A DNA stretch of 64,000 nucleotides from Syngnathus acus (Eukaryota > Chordata > Actinopteri > Syngnathiformes > Syngnathidae), in the NCBI RefSeq assembly GCF_901709675.1, contig NC_051096.1:2755001-2819000 (forward strand), read 5' to 3'. Within the stretch, counting starts at the first letter, position 1. Each line of letters starts with the position of its first letter. A program made the translations under genes and the position numbers. Below, in pieces: positions 44,001-56,700 of this stretch. The notes beneath the pieces are model-generated. The model ran no database searches, was not told the DNA's origin, and saw only the letters and a program-made list of their open reading frames with translations.

Positions 44001-44802
44001 TGGGTGGGGGCAAAGACATACGCTATTAAAACAACTAAAAATAAACTCCGTCTGGCACATTTAAACTTACCCCCCCCCTCATTTTACCTCATTATTTAAT
44101 CACACCATTATAAAGTGTAACAGTTTTTGTTGGGGGGGCGTCTATGTGGTTCTCGCCTGTGCCAAAAAGCCTGGGAAGCAGACGTCACAAAGGCCGACTC
44201 AAGAGGCTCCCGTCTGCTGTAAATTTACATGACATCAGCGGCACCCGAGCAGGCTGAAACCACAAGAGGGCTTTTTTTTTTTTTTTTTTTTATCCACAGC
44301 TCAGTGGCTAAATTTAGGACGCCTCGCTGTCCCCGCCAGGTAGTCACAAGATGCTCACCATTTTAAAGATCTTGCTGAGTGCTTTCAGAGATTTATGTCT
44401 TTAAAAAAAAAAAGTGCAAATGCATTAAATGTAAAGTTTTTGTTTTTTTTGCAGGACCCCTAATGAGTTCCAAGACACGTTTCCACCATATGTTTTATTT
44501 TCTTGCTTCGTGACTCATTCGTATGGGTTGTGGCTTCCTAAATTATTTTCACGCATATCTTGTCACGTTACTCATTCAAAAAGGACATAAATGGAAAACG
44601 GAAGCGTCTCTATTTTTTGCATCAAAGTGCATCATCGCATTGGGAAGTGTGCCAAGTGCCACACGGACATGTCAAACGTGTCATCGGACGTTTTAAAAGT
44701 ACACAAAGCATAATGGAGAAAAAAAAATGAAATTAGTAATAAAAGTGAAAACTCACCCTCTTCTGCAGATTTCATCATTTCCTTTTTGAAGCCCAAAATC
44801 AT
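32072..44802 (-). CDS. nfatc1: Nuclear factor of activated T-cells, cytoplasmic 1
   Basis: Calcium/calcineurin-regulated transcription factor that moves from cytoplasm to nucleus when dephosphorylated. Ten coding exons: 44802-44757, 43545-42537, 42471-42312, 39858-39653, 39425-39253, 38828-38688, 35604-35549, 35090-34958, 34711-34322, 32127-32072. They total 2,370 bases, or 789 residues. The start [16 protein letters not shown] matches the end of the mammalian alpha first exon (MKSAEE). Calcineurin-docking PRIEIT is at 81-86, a serine-rich region at 125-150, SP boxes at about 156-189 and 235-244, and an NLS KRKYS at 213-217. The Rel-homology DNA contact [11 protein letters not shown] is at 382-392, followed by the IPT part and [13 protein letters not shown]. 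Sumoylation-type IKSEP and IKQEP occur in the tail, and the end is [18 protein letters not shown], as in long NFATc1 isoforms. The large introns (32128-34321, 35605-38687, 39859-42311) hold no other gene. Confidence 0.95.
34322..34711 (-). CDS. nfatc1: nfatc1 exon 9: proline/serine-rich C-terminal transactivation segment
   Basis: The 130-codon penultimate exon encodes [20 protein letters not shown], a Pro/Ser-rich stretch, and [20 protein letters not shown]. It is shorter than the mammalian isoform-C tail but keeps both lysine motifs and SPKLHDLSP. Short isoforms that skip it cannot be judged from sequence. Confidence 0.85.
35406..35426. mobile_element. MITE-like end in nfatc1 intron
   Basis: GTGTACCTAATCAAGTGGCT has the same TTAGGTACAC terminus as the 235-bp tandem units at 26.8-28.1 kb. 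Only one end is clear. Confidence 0.4.
38041..38136. mobile_element. Short MITE in nfatc1 intron 6
   Basis: 96 bases bounded by GCCATTTGATTAGGTACACC and the inverted copy GAGTACCTAATAAAATGACC. The ends resemble a common teleost MITE family and the junctions of the tandem array at 26.8-28.1 kb. Confidence 0.6.
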
Positions 44803-44979
44803 AAAGTGACATCAAAGTGTAGCTTCGGATCCAAACTTGCTCGGTTCGTGATCCATAGAAGCAAGAAAGTTGCAGTTTGCCTTCGTTTCGAAAAAACCTT
44901 TTCGGCTCAAGTGGGGAATCCAAAAGGGTGGGTGGGAGTGATTGTGGATGGGTGGGTGGGGGTGGGGGGGGATCCGTGA

Positions 44980-45200
44980 CCGTGACGCACCGCTCGGGCT
45001 GCGCTCGGCAACTGGAGCGCTTTATAAACCGGGGGATCACCTCAGAGGATCGCCTCCCCGGGAGGGTTCGGCCCCGCCCTCGTCCGCTCCAGAGCGCCTG
45101 TGACGCAAGCGTGAGTGCGCACGCACGCGCGTGTTTGTGCACGCGTGCGCAGGCGCAGCCGCGAGACAGCGAGGCTGGCAGGGAATCCTGGAGGAGTTGA
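44980..45200 (-). promoter_or_regulatory. nfatc1: nfatc1 alpha-type (P1) promoter with TATA box
   Basis: TTTATAAA (a palindrome) at 45021-45028 lies about 220 bases upstream of the ATG, inside a CpG-rich patch (about 44,980-45,170). Transcription would start near 44,995, giving a 5' UTR of about 190 bases. Mammalian NFATC1 has an inducible TATA promoter at this position. I did not find a strong cluster of NFAT or CRE sites by eye. Confidence 0.6.
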
Positions 45201-46278
45201 GAGTCTTAAGAACCGGGCCACAACGTCAAATTCAGGAAACAGAAAGATGGCAGCTTCAAAAGAGGATCAGCGGCAAATAAATGTCGGGATGTGGTAAAAA
45301 AAAATTGATTTTAGTTTAATTTTTGGGGGGGTGGCCATTTTTAATTAAAGTCGGGATTAATTATGGTTCTTAAGTTGTCACATGAAAACTGAAAACTTTT
45401 TTTTTTACATGCCATAAAAAAAAAAAAAGAAAAAAAGAAAAAGGAAGCACCTCGAGGACAAGTTTTGCAAAGGCAAGTAATTGCTTCTTGCGCTTCCTGC
45501 CATCAGGAGGCCACTTGAGCCTGCGGGCCCGCCAAACGCATCATTATGGACGTCGCCATTATAAAAATATCAAAGTCTCTTATATACCTCGCGCACCCAG
45601 TCATTTGAGACACGCCGAGCACACGCGCAAGCAGGATCCTCCGGGAATGCCGCCCGGAGGACGCTCACTGCGGTCGGCTGCTGGATCCACTTCCACCGGT
45701 CGGGACCAGCCGCAAGTGGTTCTGGTGCTCTCGGATGACGACATCCACTCTCGAGCCCTGAAGGTCAGAGAACAAGTCAAAAACACTCCCAAAAAAACAC
45801 CTAGAGGTCTTAAATGGAACAGCGTGAGGTTGCACATCAGCATTCCAACCACGTTTTGGACTATCGAGCTTTGTAGGAGGTCCATCCCCGGAGTGACATT
45901 TTGGGTATTTTTCCTTATGTGGTTCTGCTACTTAAGCTCATTAGGCTAACAGCAAAAAGCATAATAAGCTCCAAAAAATGATTGGCCTCGCCATTATCTA
46001 CCAACCACGCGCATCTCCTCTGATAAAAAATCATCAGTCCCTCAAAGGATGTTTGTCATTGACCTCATGGAAAAATATCATTAGGGGTCCGCATGAGGAT
46101 GTTAAACATGTGCGGCAATAAACACTGGTACACTCTTCATAAATAGTCCTGCCACTCTTAAACGACGCAAGAACAACAATGGCTGCAAAGAATGAGCCCT
46201 CGCGGCTCCATTTTAACCATCAAAATACTTAAACTGAGATTTTCCGAGATGGAATTTGCCAGAGGCCTGGAGTTTGCC

Positions 46279-46485
46279 CAACATGGCTGACTTCCTGTTC
46301 AATTCCAGGCAAGGGTCCTTGAGATTTTTTTGTGGGTCCTATCACAATAGACCTGTTAACGTTTTGGTGAAAGAGGTGTCAGGGGCTAATTTTTAGAAAT
46401 TCCTAAAAATATATATGATTGCTTCAAGCCAAAATGGCTGACTTAGCGATTATTTACAGGCAAGGGTCCTTGAGACTTTTTGGTG
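46279..46485 (+). repeat. Two degenerate ~60-bp direct repeats
   Basis: CAACATGGCTGACTTCCTG...GGCAAGGGTCCTTGAGA (46279 onward) and CAAAATGGCTGACTTAGCG...GGCAAGGGTCCTTGAGA (46430 onward). Possibly fragments of one dispersed teleost repeat. Confidence 0.55.
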
Positions 46486-47300
46486 CGCCGTCTTATATTT
46501 CCACCAAATTTCACATGAAAGACTTTTCAGTTGTTCTTGGATCTCTCAAAAGTTCTTCCACGTCCAAACAGGGTCTTCTTTCTGACGGGTCCAAACAGTG
46601 TTCCCCGTGTGTCGTCCAGCTGTGGCGCGGGTTGGTGGGTTGTCACTCCACAATAAAATATTTAGCGGGTGGGTTGTCCCTGCACCATAAAATGACAGTC
46701 TGGTTTGTCTCTACAGCGGAATGGAACATTAGATGATGTTTTCATGTGTGCAGAAGCAAAGTTCTGCTGCTGACTCATCAACTGCTTGTCTTGGCAACTA
46801 TTTAAAAAAAAAAAAAAGACTTCATGAATGTGTATTTTATGAATAATAACGGCAGCGTGTCCTTAGGAGACCATCCGTGCTCAGTCGTTAAGGTTTCCAT
46901 TGTCAGAAGTTGGGACGAGCACCTAAAATGAAAAGCCAACCCAGACCCGAGTTTTGGCACCTTGCTTGTTTGGATAATGAGTAAAAGTCTCTTTTACAAC
47001 AAGCGATGAAATATTCACACTGGAAACAACAAAAATATAGTACTGACGGGTGCCAAAATAAAAATGTTAACCCCTCCGGACTCTTTGGTTGCTTCCGTTT
47101 TTGGCTTTGAAGGCAAATGTATGGAAAGTTCCAAGCGTGAGAATTTTTTTTCATTTTCAAGTTTTTTCATTTCCAATCTTGCTCTGTGGTGAAATGGACA
47201 CATGTAGATAGAAGATAATACTCACAGACATTCTTTATCCTCTGTGAAGATCTAATTAGTACTGGGAGAAATTATGACTGCTTCCTTAAATCTGTTTTCT

Positions 47301-47320
47301 ACTGCCCCCGGGTGGCCAAG
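47301..47320 (+). promoter_or_regulatory. CTCF-like motif
   Basis: ACTGCCCCCGGGTGGCCAAG matches the CTCF core (CCNCNNGNTGGC type) well by eye. Confidence 0.4.
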
Positions 47321-49650
47321 GCAGGAACAGCACAATATCTGTTGGATTGAAGCAAAAAAAGAAATGGCACAGTTGAAATCTTTACATTCCATGAAATGAT
47401 GCCATTTAAACAAAACAGCATTAGCATAGCATGTTATTTTTCTTTTCTTTTTTTTTAGGCTGGAAGCTCTTAGTGGCTTTTCCATTCAGTCAAGCAATAA
47501 GATTTGAGTGAAGCAAAGATACTAAACATTAAGGCCCCATGGTATGAAAAAAAAAGTTAGTTAAAAATATTTATGACAACTCTAATAGTAAGTTGAGCCG
47601 AGTAAAAGCGGCGTAAATTTTAAAAACGATGTCTGTTTGTGGCCATTTTTGGCAAGCTGTAACTCGGAGTGCTACTGTAGATTATACGTGGGGGGGGGGG
47701 GGGGGGAAGCATGTGACATTAACTTATTATTTTGGGCCACTTTGAAGAGCATAAATTGGTTGAAAGAGCAAAAGGAGGCATGTGCCATTGGGCCTTGGTG
47801 GAGGTCACGTTTTAGCCACTCTGCCTGTGTTTTTATTTAGCTCGCTGGCTAAACTTCCCTCCCCTTTGCTTCTCGGCTCTCGCTATCCTGCGCTCAGACT
47901 TCCTGTCTCCCATCAATGTTCTCCTTTTTTCTCCGGCCGCTATGACGGAATCCCGCGTTTCCTGTTGTGAAGGCCGCTGCTGGGTAACGGCCCAGGCCAG
48001 GGAGGAGCCTGGAGGGAGACTTTTTTTTTTTTTTTTTTTTACTTTTCTTCTCTCCCTTCCACAGGGTACGGCGTGAAGGCTCCAAGCCCGACACAGGGCT
48101 TCAGTGTCACGGCTGCAGGACCGCAAGCAAATGGTTAGCAGACAACTTTGCTGCTGTGACTCATTCCCATGAAGGACAGTTAGAGGGGGCGGGATGGGGC
48201 TCCCATTTTGAGGTTTGTCGCTGACTCACAGAACATTGGAACAGACTCCGGTTAGCATAATGGACATCACAGGTCGAAGTTATGAACAAAATGAGCGTTG
48301 ATGAGGATTTGAAAACATGGAAATGTTCACCAAAGAGCAGGGGGCAGTAGAAGAAATGAGAGAATGAGAAGAATAAATAAAGTAAAATCAATCAAGTACA
48401 ATTAAAATATTCAGAGGGCATGAAAAAAAATATTTACAAAAAATATACTTTAAGAACAGGTTCACTTTGTTTTACTTTATACAAACAAAATACTTTAGAA
48501 ATGTATTTAAGAAGTAAAAAAAAATTGCAGGAATTATCCACTCATTAAATAAAACAAATTTTTTTTTTACATGTACAATTTATGCAATAAGGATAAAATC
48601 AATGCCAAAGTTCTAAATATGCACGCACCCTCCCGTAAAATGAGGTCTGGTCTAGTCTGGGCTAAAACGTCGCTTCATGCAGCCTTTGCAGGGAGTATCA
48701 TTAGCAGTAACTTTATCTTGTATTTTTTTTCTTCTTCTTGGAATTCATAGCGAGACGATCGCCCAACACAGACATACGCTTATTGGTCGGCGTGGCCGCT
48801 TAGCTGCTGCTTAGTAACCAGATAGGATAATAGCATAATGGCAGCTCTCCCTTTTTGGCTAAGAAAAAAAAAAAATCATCATCCAAGTGCAGAAAGGAGG
48901 ATGGGAGGGGGAAAAAAAAAATCAACAGATGTTCCATGCATCTGCAGTTGTGCTGTGTCAGTATTTTACATCGCAATTGTGGGCTGCGTGAAACGGAGTG
49001 TGGTGTGTGTGTCATGGCGGGCTAGCACGAGAAAGCTAATGATTTCATATCAAGCCCAAAAATGTGATTTCTTTTTTTTTTTTTTTTTTAACTCTTCGTG
49101 CCACAAAGACAAATGACAGCGCAAGCGTTAAAAGCCACCGGACCATCACGTTCATCCGCAAACAACTTCCTCGTCTCTCTGCACAAATTGATAACACATT
49201 GCGGCGTTTGCCCCCCGGCTGCTTTGTATTACATGCTAAGCATTTTTTTTGTTTTGTTTTGCGTGTTCAGATAGAGGCGCAATCTGTAATTACTGCACAG
49301 ATAGCTTCACGTAAAGCAAATAATTTTTGAGATTCAAAGAGGGAAGCTGGCTGCCTTGCGGGAACGTCTGGAAATGTTTGTCTGGGACATTTTTCGCACA
49401 AACCGAGTGACTATGTGGCATCAGATAGTCAGAAAGTCAACTCATCAATAAAATAGAAATATCAAAAATAAAATGGGAATCACCCTAATACAAATGACAG
49501 GCTAGAGAAACTAGCAATGTTATTTATAATCCTTTCAACAGAATTTTTGACACAATAAATGATTCTTTATCCTCAGTGAAAATGAACTAATATTGCTGCA
49601 GCTTATTGACCTTTGGTGACCATCTACTTTGACTACTGTACTGTATTATA

Positions 49651-50150
49651 TTGCCACCTTGTGGCCAAGGTACACAGACTAGATGGAGCGGTTGAATGAA
49701 TGCATAATAATGCATGAAACGTTAAAGTATGTTTCAATGAGGAACATAAAAAAAAAAACTCAAGTATTTTTTCCCCAAGAGAAGTTGAATAATCGCCAGG
49801 AATGTCCAAAATGTTATCCATCCAGAGCACATTTGGTAATAACGAGATTTTAGAGAACATTTCTGCAAAAAAGTCTGCGGCCGTTAAAACCATCTGGTGG
49901 CTGTCTCCATCTAGTGGCCAAATAAAGACAGTGAAAGCCACAGCAAAAGCTGACTGGGCAAAAAGTTTGCCATATTTTATCCCTACCTGTGAAAGTGATT
50001 TTTTTCGGGCTCAAAGAGGTAATGTCGTGTGTGAGGGCAGTCTGTAGATCTCCACATTTGGTATGAGTAGTTCCCCCCCCTTAAAATTATATTCCAGTTT
50101 AAAATTGTGTATCAAATATTTGGAGTTTTTCTACATTTAGTGGCCAAATG
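49651..50150 (+). promoter_or_regulatory. Cluster of CTCF-like motifs
   Basis: Four sites on the same strand: TTGCCACCTTGTGGCCAAGG (49651-49670), CCATCTGGTGGCTGTC (from 49890), CTCCATCTAGTGGCCA (49905-49920) and CTACATTTAGTGGCCA (50131-50146). Confidence 0.35.
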
Positions 50151-50202
50151 ATGACACTGCAGGGAGAACTTCAAAAACCAGCAATATATTAAATCTTTCA
50201 AT

Positions 50203-50208
50203 TTTATT
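50203..50208 (-). terminator. atp9b: Candidate atp9b poly(A) signal
   Basis: AATAAA on the minus strand, about 575 bases past the atp9b stop codon. It would give a moderate 3' UTR. Confidence 0.45.
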
Positions 50209-50555
50209 GGATCTTGAATGGAAAAAGAACAGCTTAATTAGCAGCGACACGGTTTCAACTTGCAATGTGGGACGTAAAAGCACAACATGCGCAACATTTC
50301 AACACGACACAGGAATGCACTTTAGGGAAAGTTTTAAAAAAAAAAAAGAACGCCAACCACATTCCGTTCGACTTTTTTTCCCGCCTGAACACCTGAAAAA
50401 CGATATGTGCGATCAGAGATGCAAACGGAGATGCCGTGAATGATAAAACTCATTCCGGACAACCCTGATTGCACTTTTGAGTAAAAACACTTAAAGATGT
50501 ATATAAAAAGCATTTAAAAAATGACACTTGAGGAGCTTTGGATCAAAGTGCGTAC

Positions 50556-50570
50556 TCCCTCTGGTGGCCA
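50556..50570 (+). promoter_or_regulatory. CTCF-like motif in the atp9b 3' UTR
   Basis: TCCCTCTGGTGGCCA is the closest match in this region to the CTCF core. It lies between the atp9b stop and its candidate poly(A) signal, in the same orientation as the others. Confidence 0.4.
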
Positions 50571-50782
50571 TTTTGGTGTGTGACGAGTTCCTTTTTTAAC
50601 TTTTTGTGCTCGCTTTGTTCAAGTAATCCCAAAAAGTCTGAGATGTCAATCAAAAAAAGGAAAAAGTGTCTGATTGCTCCAGTGGATCACTGACCTCCAC
50701 ATCCAGCGGCGAGGAATTGCGTCGGTTCAAAAGAAGAAAAATAAAAGTGCATGAAAATGATGAGCTGTCGTTCTTGTGAGTC

Positions 50783-53700
50783 TCAGGAGGCCAGTTTAGA
50801 GTAGCTCGACGGGGAGAATTTTCGCTTGAGGTACTTGATGATGTAGAGCGGCAGGCAGCTGACCAGCGTGATGGACGACACCTTCCACAAGAAAGGCCAC
50901 GTGGTGATGAAGTTCAAGTCTGACAAAACACACACACACAATTAAAATTAAGATTGATCCAAATTGTGCACCTTAATAATGAATTTTGTGTCCTGTGCGT
51001 ATTTGTTGCATTCATTCATCTTCCGAACAATTCATTTTTATAAATAAACATTTGGAACTGTATACCACGTGCGTCTTTCTCTGGTCATTAAATTGCACAC
51101 ACACGACATCACAGTAGGCTCCTTGGTGAAGGTCAAAGAAAACAACAGGATGGATGGGAGAGCAAATGGGATGTTGGCAAGGCAACTGAAAAAATGGCGT
51201 GCAAATGAGACAGACTGGGGACGACCTACCAAGAAAAGCTCCAAAGGACACCCTGCCTATGCCTGAGAGCCACACGCAAGCCAGAGAAGAGCAGGACGTC
51301 AAAATTAGGCCACCAACAGGACACACACAGATACACGCACGTATATCGCGGACAAGTCACCCAGCTCATCTCTCACCAAAGTACTCGTTGAGGAAAGCGA
51401 GCGAGGCCAGGTAGCAGCCCAGGCTGAGGAACTCGGCCAGCACCATGAGCCAGTGCCACGTGCGCACCGTCAGCGCCACCATCAGCAGCTCAGTCAGGAT
51501 GAGCGACGTGAACGAGATGGCCACCACGTGCACAAACTCCGACTCGAACAGCACCAGCGCCCCGTACATCAGGATGCCCCCTGGTGGTGATAGGAGGGAA
51601 ATGTAGAGAGATTTTTTTTATACACTAAAAAGTAAATAAAGACAAAAGGCCTTCCCTGATTACATAATTGGCTTTGCAGGCGGCACATTCCAGCTGGTCA
51701 ACCTCCGTAATAAATTGCCTTCATATGTACCCCCCACGATCTTATATCATCTTCAAATCCAGCCTCCCTCCCTCCTGCTCACCAGCGGCCTTTAATTAAA
51801 AAAGGCCGTGCTGTCAGGAAGTCATGCCTGAGCACAAGCGCGGCGGACCTTTCCCACTGGCTGCACGGCTTAGCCATTACACAACGATCCTTTTACACGC
51901 ATTGTACAAGCGGAGGGCGGCTGGAAACTTAAGACACTGAGAAACAGATTGTCTGACGGCCAAGGAGGGAGCGGAGGTGGTGGGCGGGGGACTGAACTTT
52001 TCTAATTTCACGTTACCTTGATACACGCTGACCAAAACCCAGATCAGGAAGGTCTTGAAGGAAAGCGAGCGGCCCTTGGTCAAGTCCTTGTAGAGCTCCG
52101 GGTAGAGCAGCGCCATCTCCGGCTTCACGTCCTCATCCAGGACCAGCGAGAAGACCGGGAACATGGTGTAGATGGTGGCATAACTGAAGTTCAAAAAGTG
52201 GTGCTTTAGAGCAGCAGTTTTAGAATTACTGTTGACGTGTGCGCGTGAGAAAAGGCGCTCAGGTTATAAATATGCCTGTAAAAATGGGAAAAAAAAAGAG
52301 ACATACCCAACCATGAGGAATCCTTGGTACAAGGGAACAGAAGCAAAGTAGAATATGGACGAGAAGACCGCCTGATAAGCAAGAAAACAGGCAAATGAGT
52401 ACGTTTGTGAAGACTTGGGATGAAAATCCATCTTCCACCGCTTATCCGCTGATCTGTCATATTCACGCTATGACCAGACTGACTGCAATTAGTCAATAGC
52501 GAGGTTATTTTTTCGGATTTTTAATTTTGTGTTTCAAATCGGGTTCATTTTGATTCGTTTTTAGCGCGGGCTTGTTAAATTTTATTAGTGTTAGTTTTTT
52601 CAAAAATGCATTATTTTGAATTTATTAGTTTCGGTATGAGTTTTAGTTTGTTTTTTTTAAATACATTGATTATTTGTCAAGTAAATCATAAAAAAATGTC
52701 AAATATTGTGTAATGAAGTGACGTTAATTACAATTCTGGAACAACTGACCTTGGTTCTTCTGTAGCTACGAATGTACACCAACACCCAAGTGAATACATT
52801 TAACGTGATAGCTGAGTTGCAAGCCGACACATTCAGATTGTGACGTGGTCTTTGACAGTCAGACTTGAAAAGCGGCAGAGTACCTGCATGGCGGAGATGA
52901 TCATCCCACGGTGCATGACGAACTGGCCCAGGGCCGCTGAGCGCTTGTAGCTGTTCCTGCCGTGCACCATGAGGAGGCGGCCGATGTGCTTGAACTGCGT
53001 GATTGAGAAATCGGCCGCCAGCGACGCCTGCTTGCCTTCCTGATGGAATCGCAAAAATGATGTGCCCACCAAAGAAAAAAATAAATAAATAGCTGCAGAT
53101 TCCTGAGTGACATTTACCTTTCCTTCGATTCCAATCCCGCAGTCGGCAGCTTGGATCATGCTTACGTCATTACCGCCGTCACCTAAGAGCAAACAGATGG
53201 AGACCAATTAGCGACAAGGACCTTCATGGCGTTTGCGCAAGGCGGCTGACCGATGGCGCAGGTTCTGTTGGCGGTGTGCTGCTGGAGCAGCATGACGATC
53301 TGGGCCTTCTGCGTGGGCGAGCAGCGGCAGCACACCACGGCGGGGCACTGGCACGCCAGCTCCACAAACTCGTGCTCGTAGTAGCGCAGGCACACCTCCA
53401 GGGAGTCGCCCGAGATGACCAGTGCGCAGTCGTGCTTCCTGCGGAAGGCGTTCAACTCCAGGTGGGCCTCCCCTCGGTTGGTCACCTTAACGCAAACACA
53501 GGTGAGGGTTTGTTTACTTTGCGCCTCCCCCCTCCTAAAAGAAAATTTACCGGTCGGAAAACATGGATGTCCTGGTTTCTGGAGACCAAATGAGAGCTTT
53601 TGGCGATGCATGTGGCCGTTTCAAGCTTGTCCCCAGTCAACATCCAGATCTAAACAACAACAACAAAAAGTGATACTTTGCATTCCTTTTCAACTTTGGA

Positions 53701-56700
53701 TCTTCCGGGCCCACCTTGATGCCGGCGTTCCTGAGCAGCTCCAGCGTGGGCCTAACGTCGGTCTGCAGCTGGTCCTCCACGCCGGTCAGGCAGAGGAGCT
53801 CCAGCTCCCTCTCCAAGCTCTCCACCACCGCCGCCACTTTCAGGGTCCTGTCGTGGATGCTCAGTTTGGCCTGGTTGTAGCGGCTCTGCGAGGGGAAGTG
53901 GGCCGGGGTCAGCTTACGAACCGATTGGGAAGGCGCGGTGAACTTGTACCTCAAAGTCCTGGTACTGCTCCTCGGACAGCGACTTCTTAGCCACCACCAA
54001 CGTTCTCAGACCTTCTCTGGCCATGTTGCCGCACTGACGGGAACCAACCAACAATGTTGACCAATTCAATTTTTTTGTTATTAGATGAGCAATAGAATTC
54101 AAATCGACAGGAGTTGAATTAGTCTGTGAATCGGGGAGAGTCTTCTCCGGCCTGGGGCAGAGGAGGGCCATAAAACAAAAGGAGACGGATGGCGTTTCAT
54201 TTTAGGATACGAGGGCTTGATTGGTTTATTGACGAGTGGGCCTGACGGGGCATCGTTAGCAAATGATGTTTGCGAATATGACATATTGTAATTACTATCT
54301 GGGTCACTAATTAAATCAAAAGCCGCCCCTGGTGTTAAACGACTCAATACTGCCAATATGATTATTATGAACATAGACGCGGCCCGTTGATCTCTCAATG
54401 AACGTCCTGATTAGCTGAGAATATCGACAACGGGTTGGAAATAACACGGGGGGAAAAAAAATCATGTGATGTTGATGCCATTTTTATGCTCTCTTGGGGT
54501 GTGAGATGTTGATTGCTCCGATTGGGTACCTCTTCCTCCAACCAGTCGTTGTACTGGACGATGCTCGCCATGGCCACGTCGGCGCCCTTCATGTAGAACG
54601 TGATGTCACCTGTCGACTCCTCCTGGGTGGCCAATGGAAAATAGTGAATTAAACTATTACCGGCAAAAAAAATTGGGGGGATGAAAACAAGCGCCCGACC
54701 CTGACAATGATGCCCATGCGCTTGCTCTCGGAGGTAAAGGGGAAGATCTGCAGGATGTTGAAGGACAGTATCTGCCCAGCGGGCGTCTTGAGCTGCAGGG
54801 ATCCCAGGTCTCGGTTGACAAGGGTGAGGCCCACGCTCTCCGTCCACTGCACTAGCGCCACCTGTGGCCACACGGACACGGTTTCATTAGCTTGTTTCGG
54901 ACAAGTTGCTGTGAGACTAACACTTGTCAAATAGCGAGTCCACTGTTTGCTGAGACATCAGAGCATTATGGGATGTCCATCCTATCTCATTGGGTGGCAG
55001 ATAAGCGCTTTCCTGCCCCCTCCTTTCCTCCATCTCCCCTCGGCAGGAACTGCGAGCCCCCACCGAAGCCCTCCGGCGAGTGAGAGAGCGTTCAGCTGCA
55101 CACGACAACTCTCAATGGCTTCATTTTCAATTTTGCTCACTCAAAGGTTGTTATTATACTCTGACCTACAAATTGGGACTTCCTGTTAATACCCAGTCAT
55201 CCATCCCTCCCTTCTAAACACACACACACACACACACAGCCACTCCCCCCTGAACCCTTCGAGCTGCCTTTTTGACGAAACACATGTGAATGATTATCCA
55301 GCGTGTCCATCCATAGCTCACACAACACACCCGCAAAGTTATTCAGTGTAATTGAGGACGCTTTGCATCTAATCTGATTTAAATGCTTATATTAGAGTAA
55401 CGGTTCTCTAATCTTTTGGCTTCAGGCAATTTTTTTCTGAATTCGAGTTTTGATTTTCAAGAGAGAGAGAAAAAAAAAAAAGCCCACAGCGTTAGTGTGG
55501 GCAGGACGGATCATTAAAGGCGATGCTGCATTCAATGACTGAGGTGAAAGAAAGTACAAAATAAAAAAAAATAAAAAACAAGGGAGTGACAGAACAAAAG
55601 GGCAAGGGGGGGCCTCTTGTCACCTCAGAGAGTAAATTAAATATTGATCAAGCCAAGCGAGCGGATGGATTTGGGACGCAGTGGTAGTGGGTGAGGGGAT
55701 GTAAATAAAAACATACATCAGACGGGACAAGAGATGAGATTTAGCTCTACTTCCAACTGTTTTCGGTTTGCTCAACTTTGCAATTACCTCCAACATCTGG
55801 GAAAATTATTGATTTTCTCATGGCAATTTCTTTTTTTTAAATTCATTATCTGCTTTTGTAGTTCATAAGCATAAGCCCATAGAGACTTTTAACTAGCTTT
55901 GGAAGCTCACAACCTCTCAGGAGACAAAGCGGTGTTATTTTGTTGAACAATGGTTTTGGGGGGGTGGGGGGCTACCTCATCGGGACTGGAAGCCTGATAC
56001 GTGCGGTTGTCGTCACTGAAGTCCTGCTCGGCCTCTGCCGCTTCGGTCTCGCTGCACGCCTCGTAGACAGGCGTGACGTTGTGGCACAGGGCGATGGCCT
56101 TCACCGCCTCGTGGATGCGGCTGCTGACGCTCTTGCGGACTTTGGGGCCAGGCGTCTGGGATTTCTGGGACGCAGTGGCCGAGCCGCCGCTGGAGGAGCC
56201 CTGACAGGAAATGACAGACATTCTTTGAACATAACACTCACAATATTTTTTTTTTTGCGCTCTGGATAAGCTAACCTGAGCATAGGACTGGATAATATGG
56301 CTCTGGATCTCATCCATGGTGTCGGTACCGTAGGACACGGTCCCCAGGTGCAGCCTCTTGAAGATCATCTCGTTTTGGGTCAGAGTGCCTGCGGGTCACA
56401 TAGATTGAAGGAAAATAAAAAGAATAAAAAAAACAGTTGTCCGCCTCTACAGGATGATTACCGGAATAAATGTTTTGGGACACATTCCACCTGCAGGTGG
56501 AATGTGATGAGGCTTGGACCTGAAACCTCATTAGAGTGATCACAATATATCACATGACCCACATCCGGCCCTAATCTCATTGCCAATACAGACACAACCA
56601 ATGTGAGCAAAAACGACTGTCGTTTTAATGGATGCCGCCGCCAGATCGTACCACGAGGTGGAAGCGATTCCCGCCGATTGATTATTCCTCATTCTATTAA

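Larger units (their letters stand above)
45201..50202. other. Gene-free spacer between atp9b and nfatc1
   Basis: No convincing coding exon. It holds homopolymer runs (poly-A near 45,420 and 46,803; poly-G near 47,691; poly-T near 48,021), a pair of degenerate 60-base repeats (46,279 and 46,430), and several co-oriented CTCF-like motifs. The longest frames (for example 45488-45949) lack splice or conservation support. Confidence 0.6.

Noticed and set aside
45488-45949. 153-residue frame upstream of nfatc1
   Set aside because: No recognisable domain, mixed composition and a hydrophobic run only at the end; more likely chance, although a short transcript cannot be excluded.
53276-53990. Plus-strand frames of 105-191 residues
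   Set aside because: Antisense of atp9b exons, whose minus-strand reading has exact family motifs.
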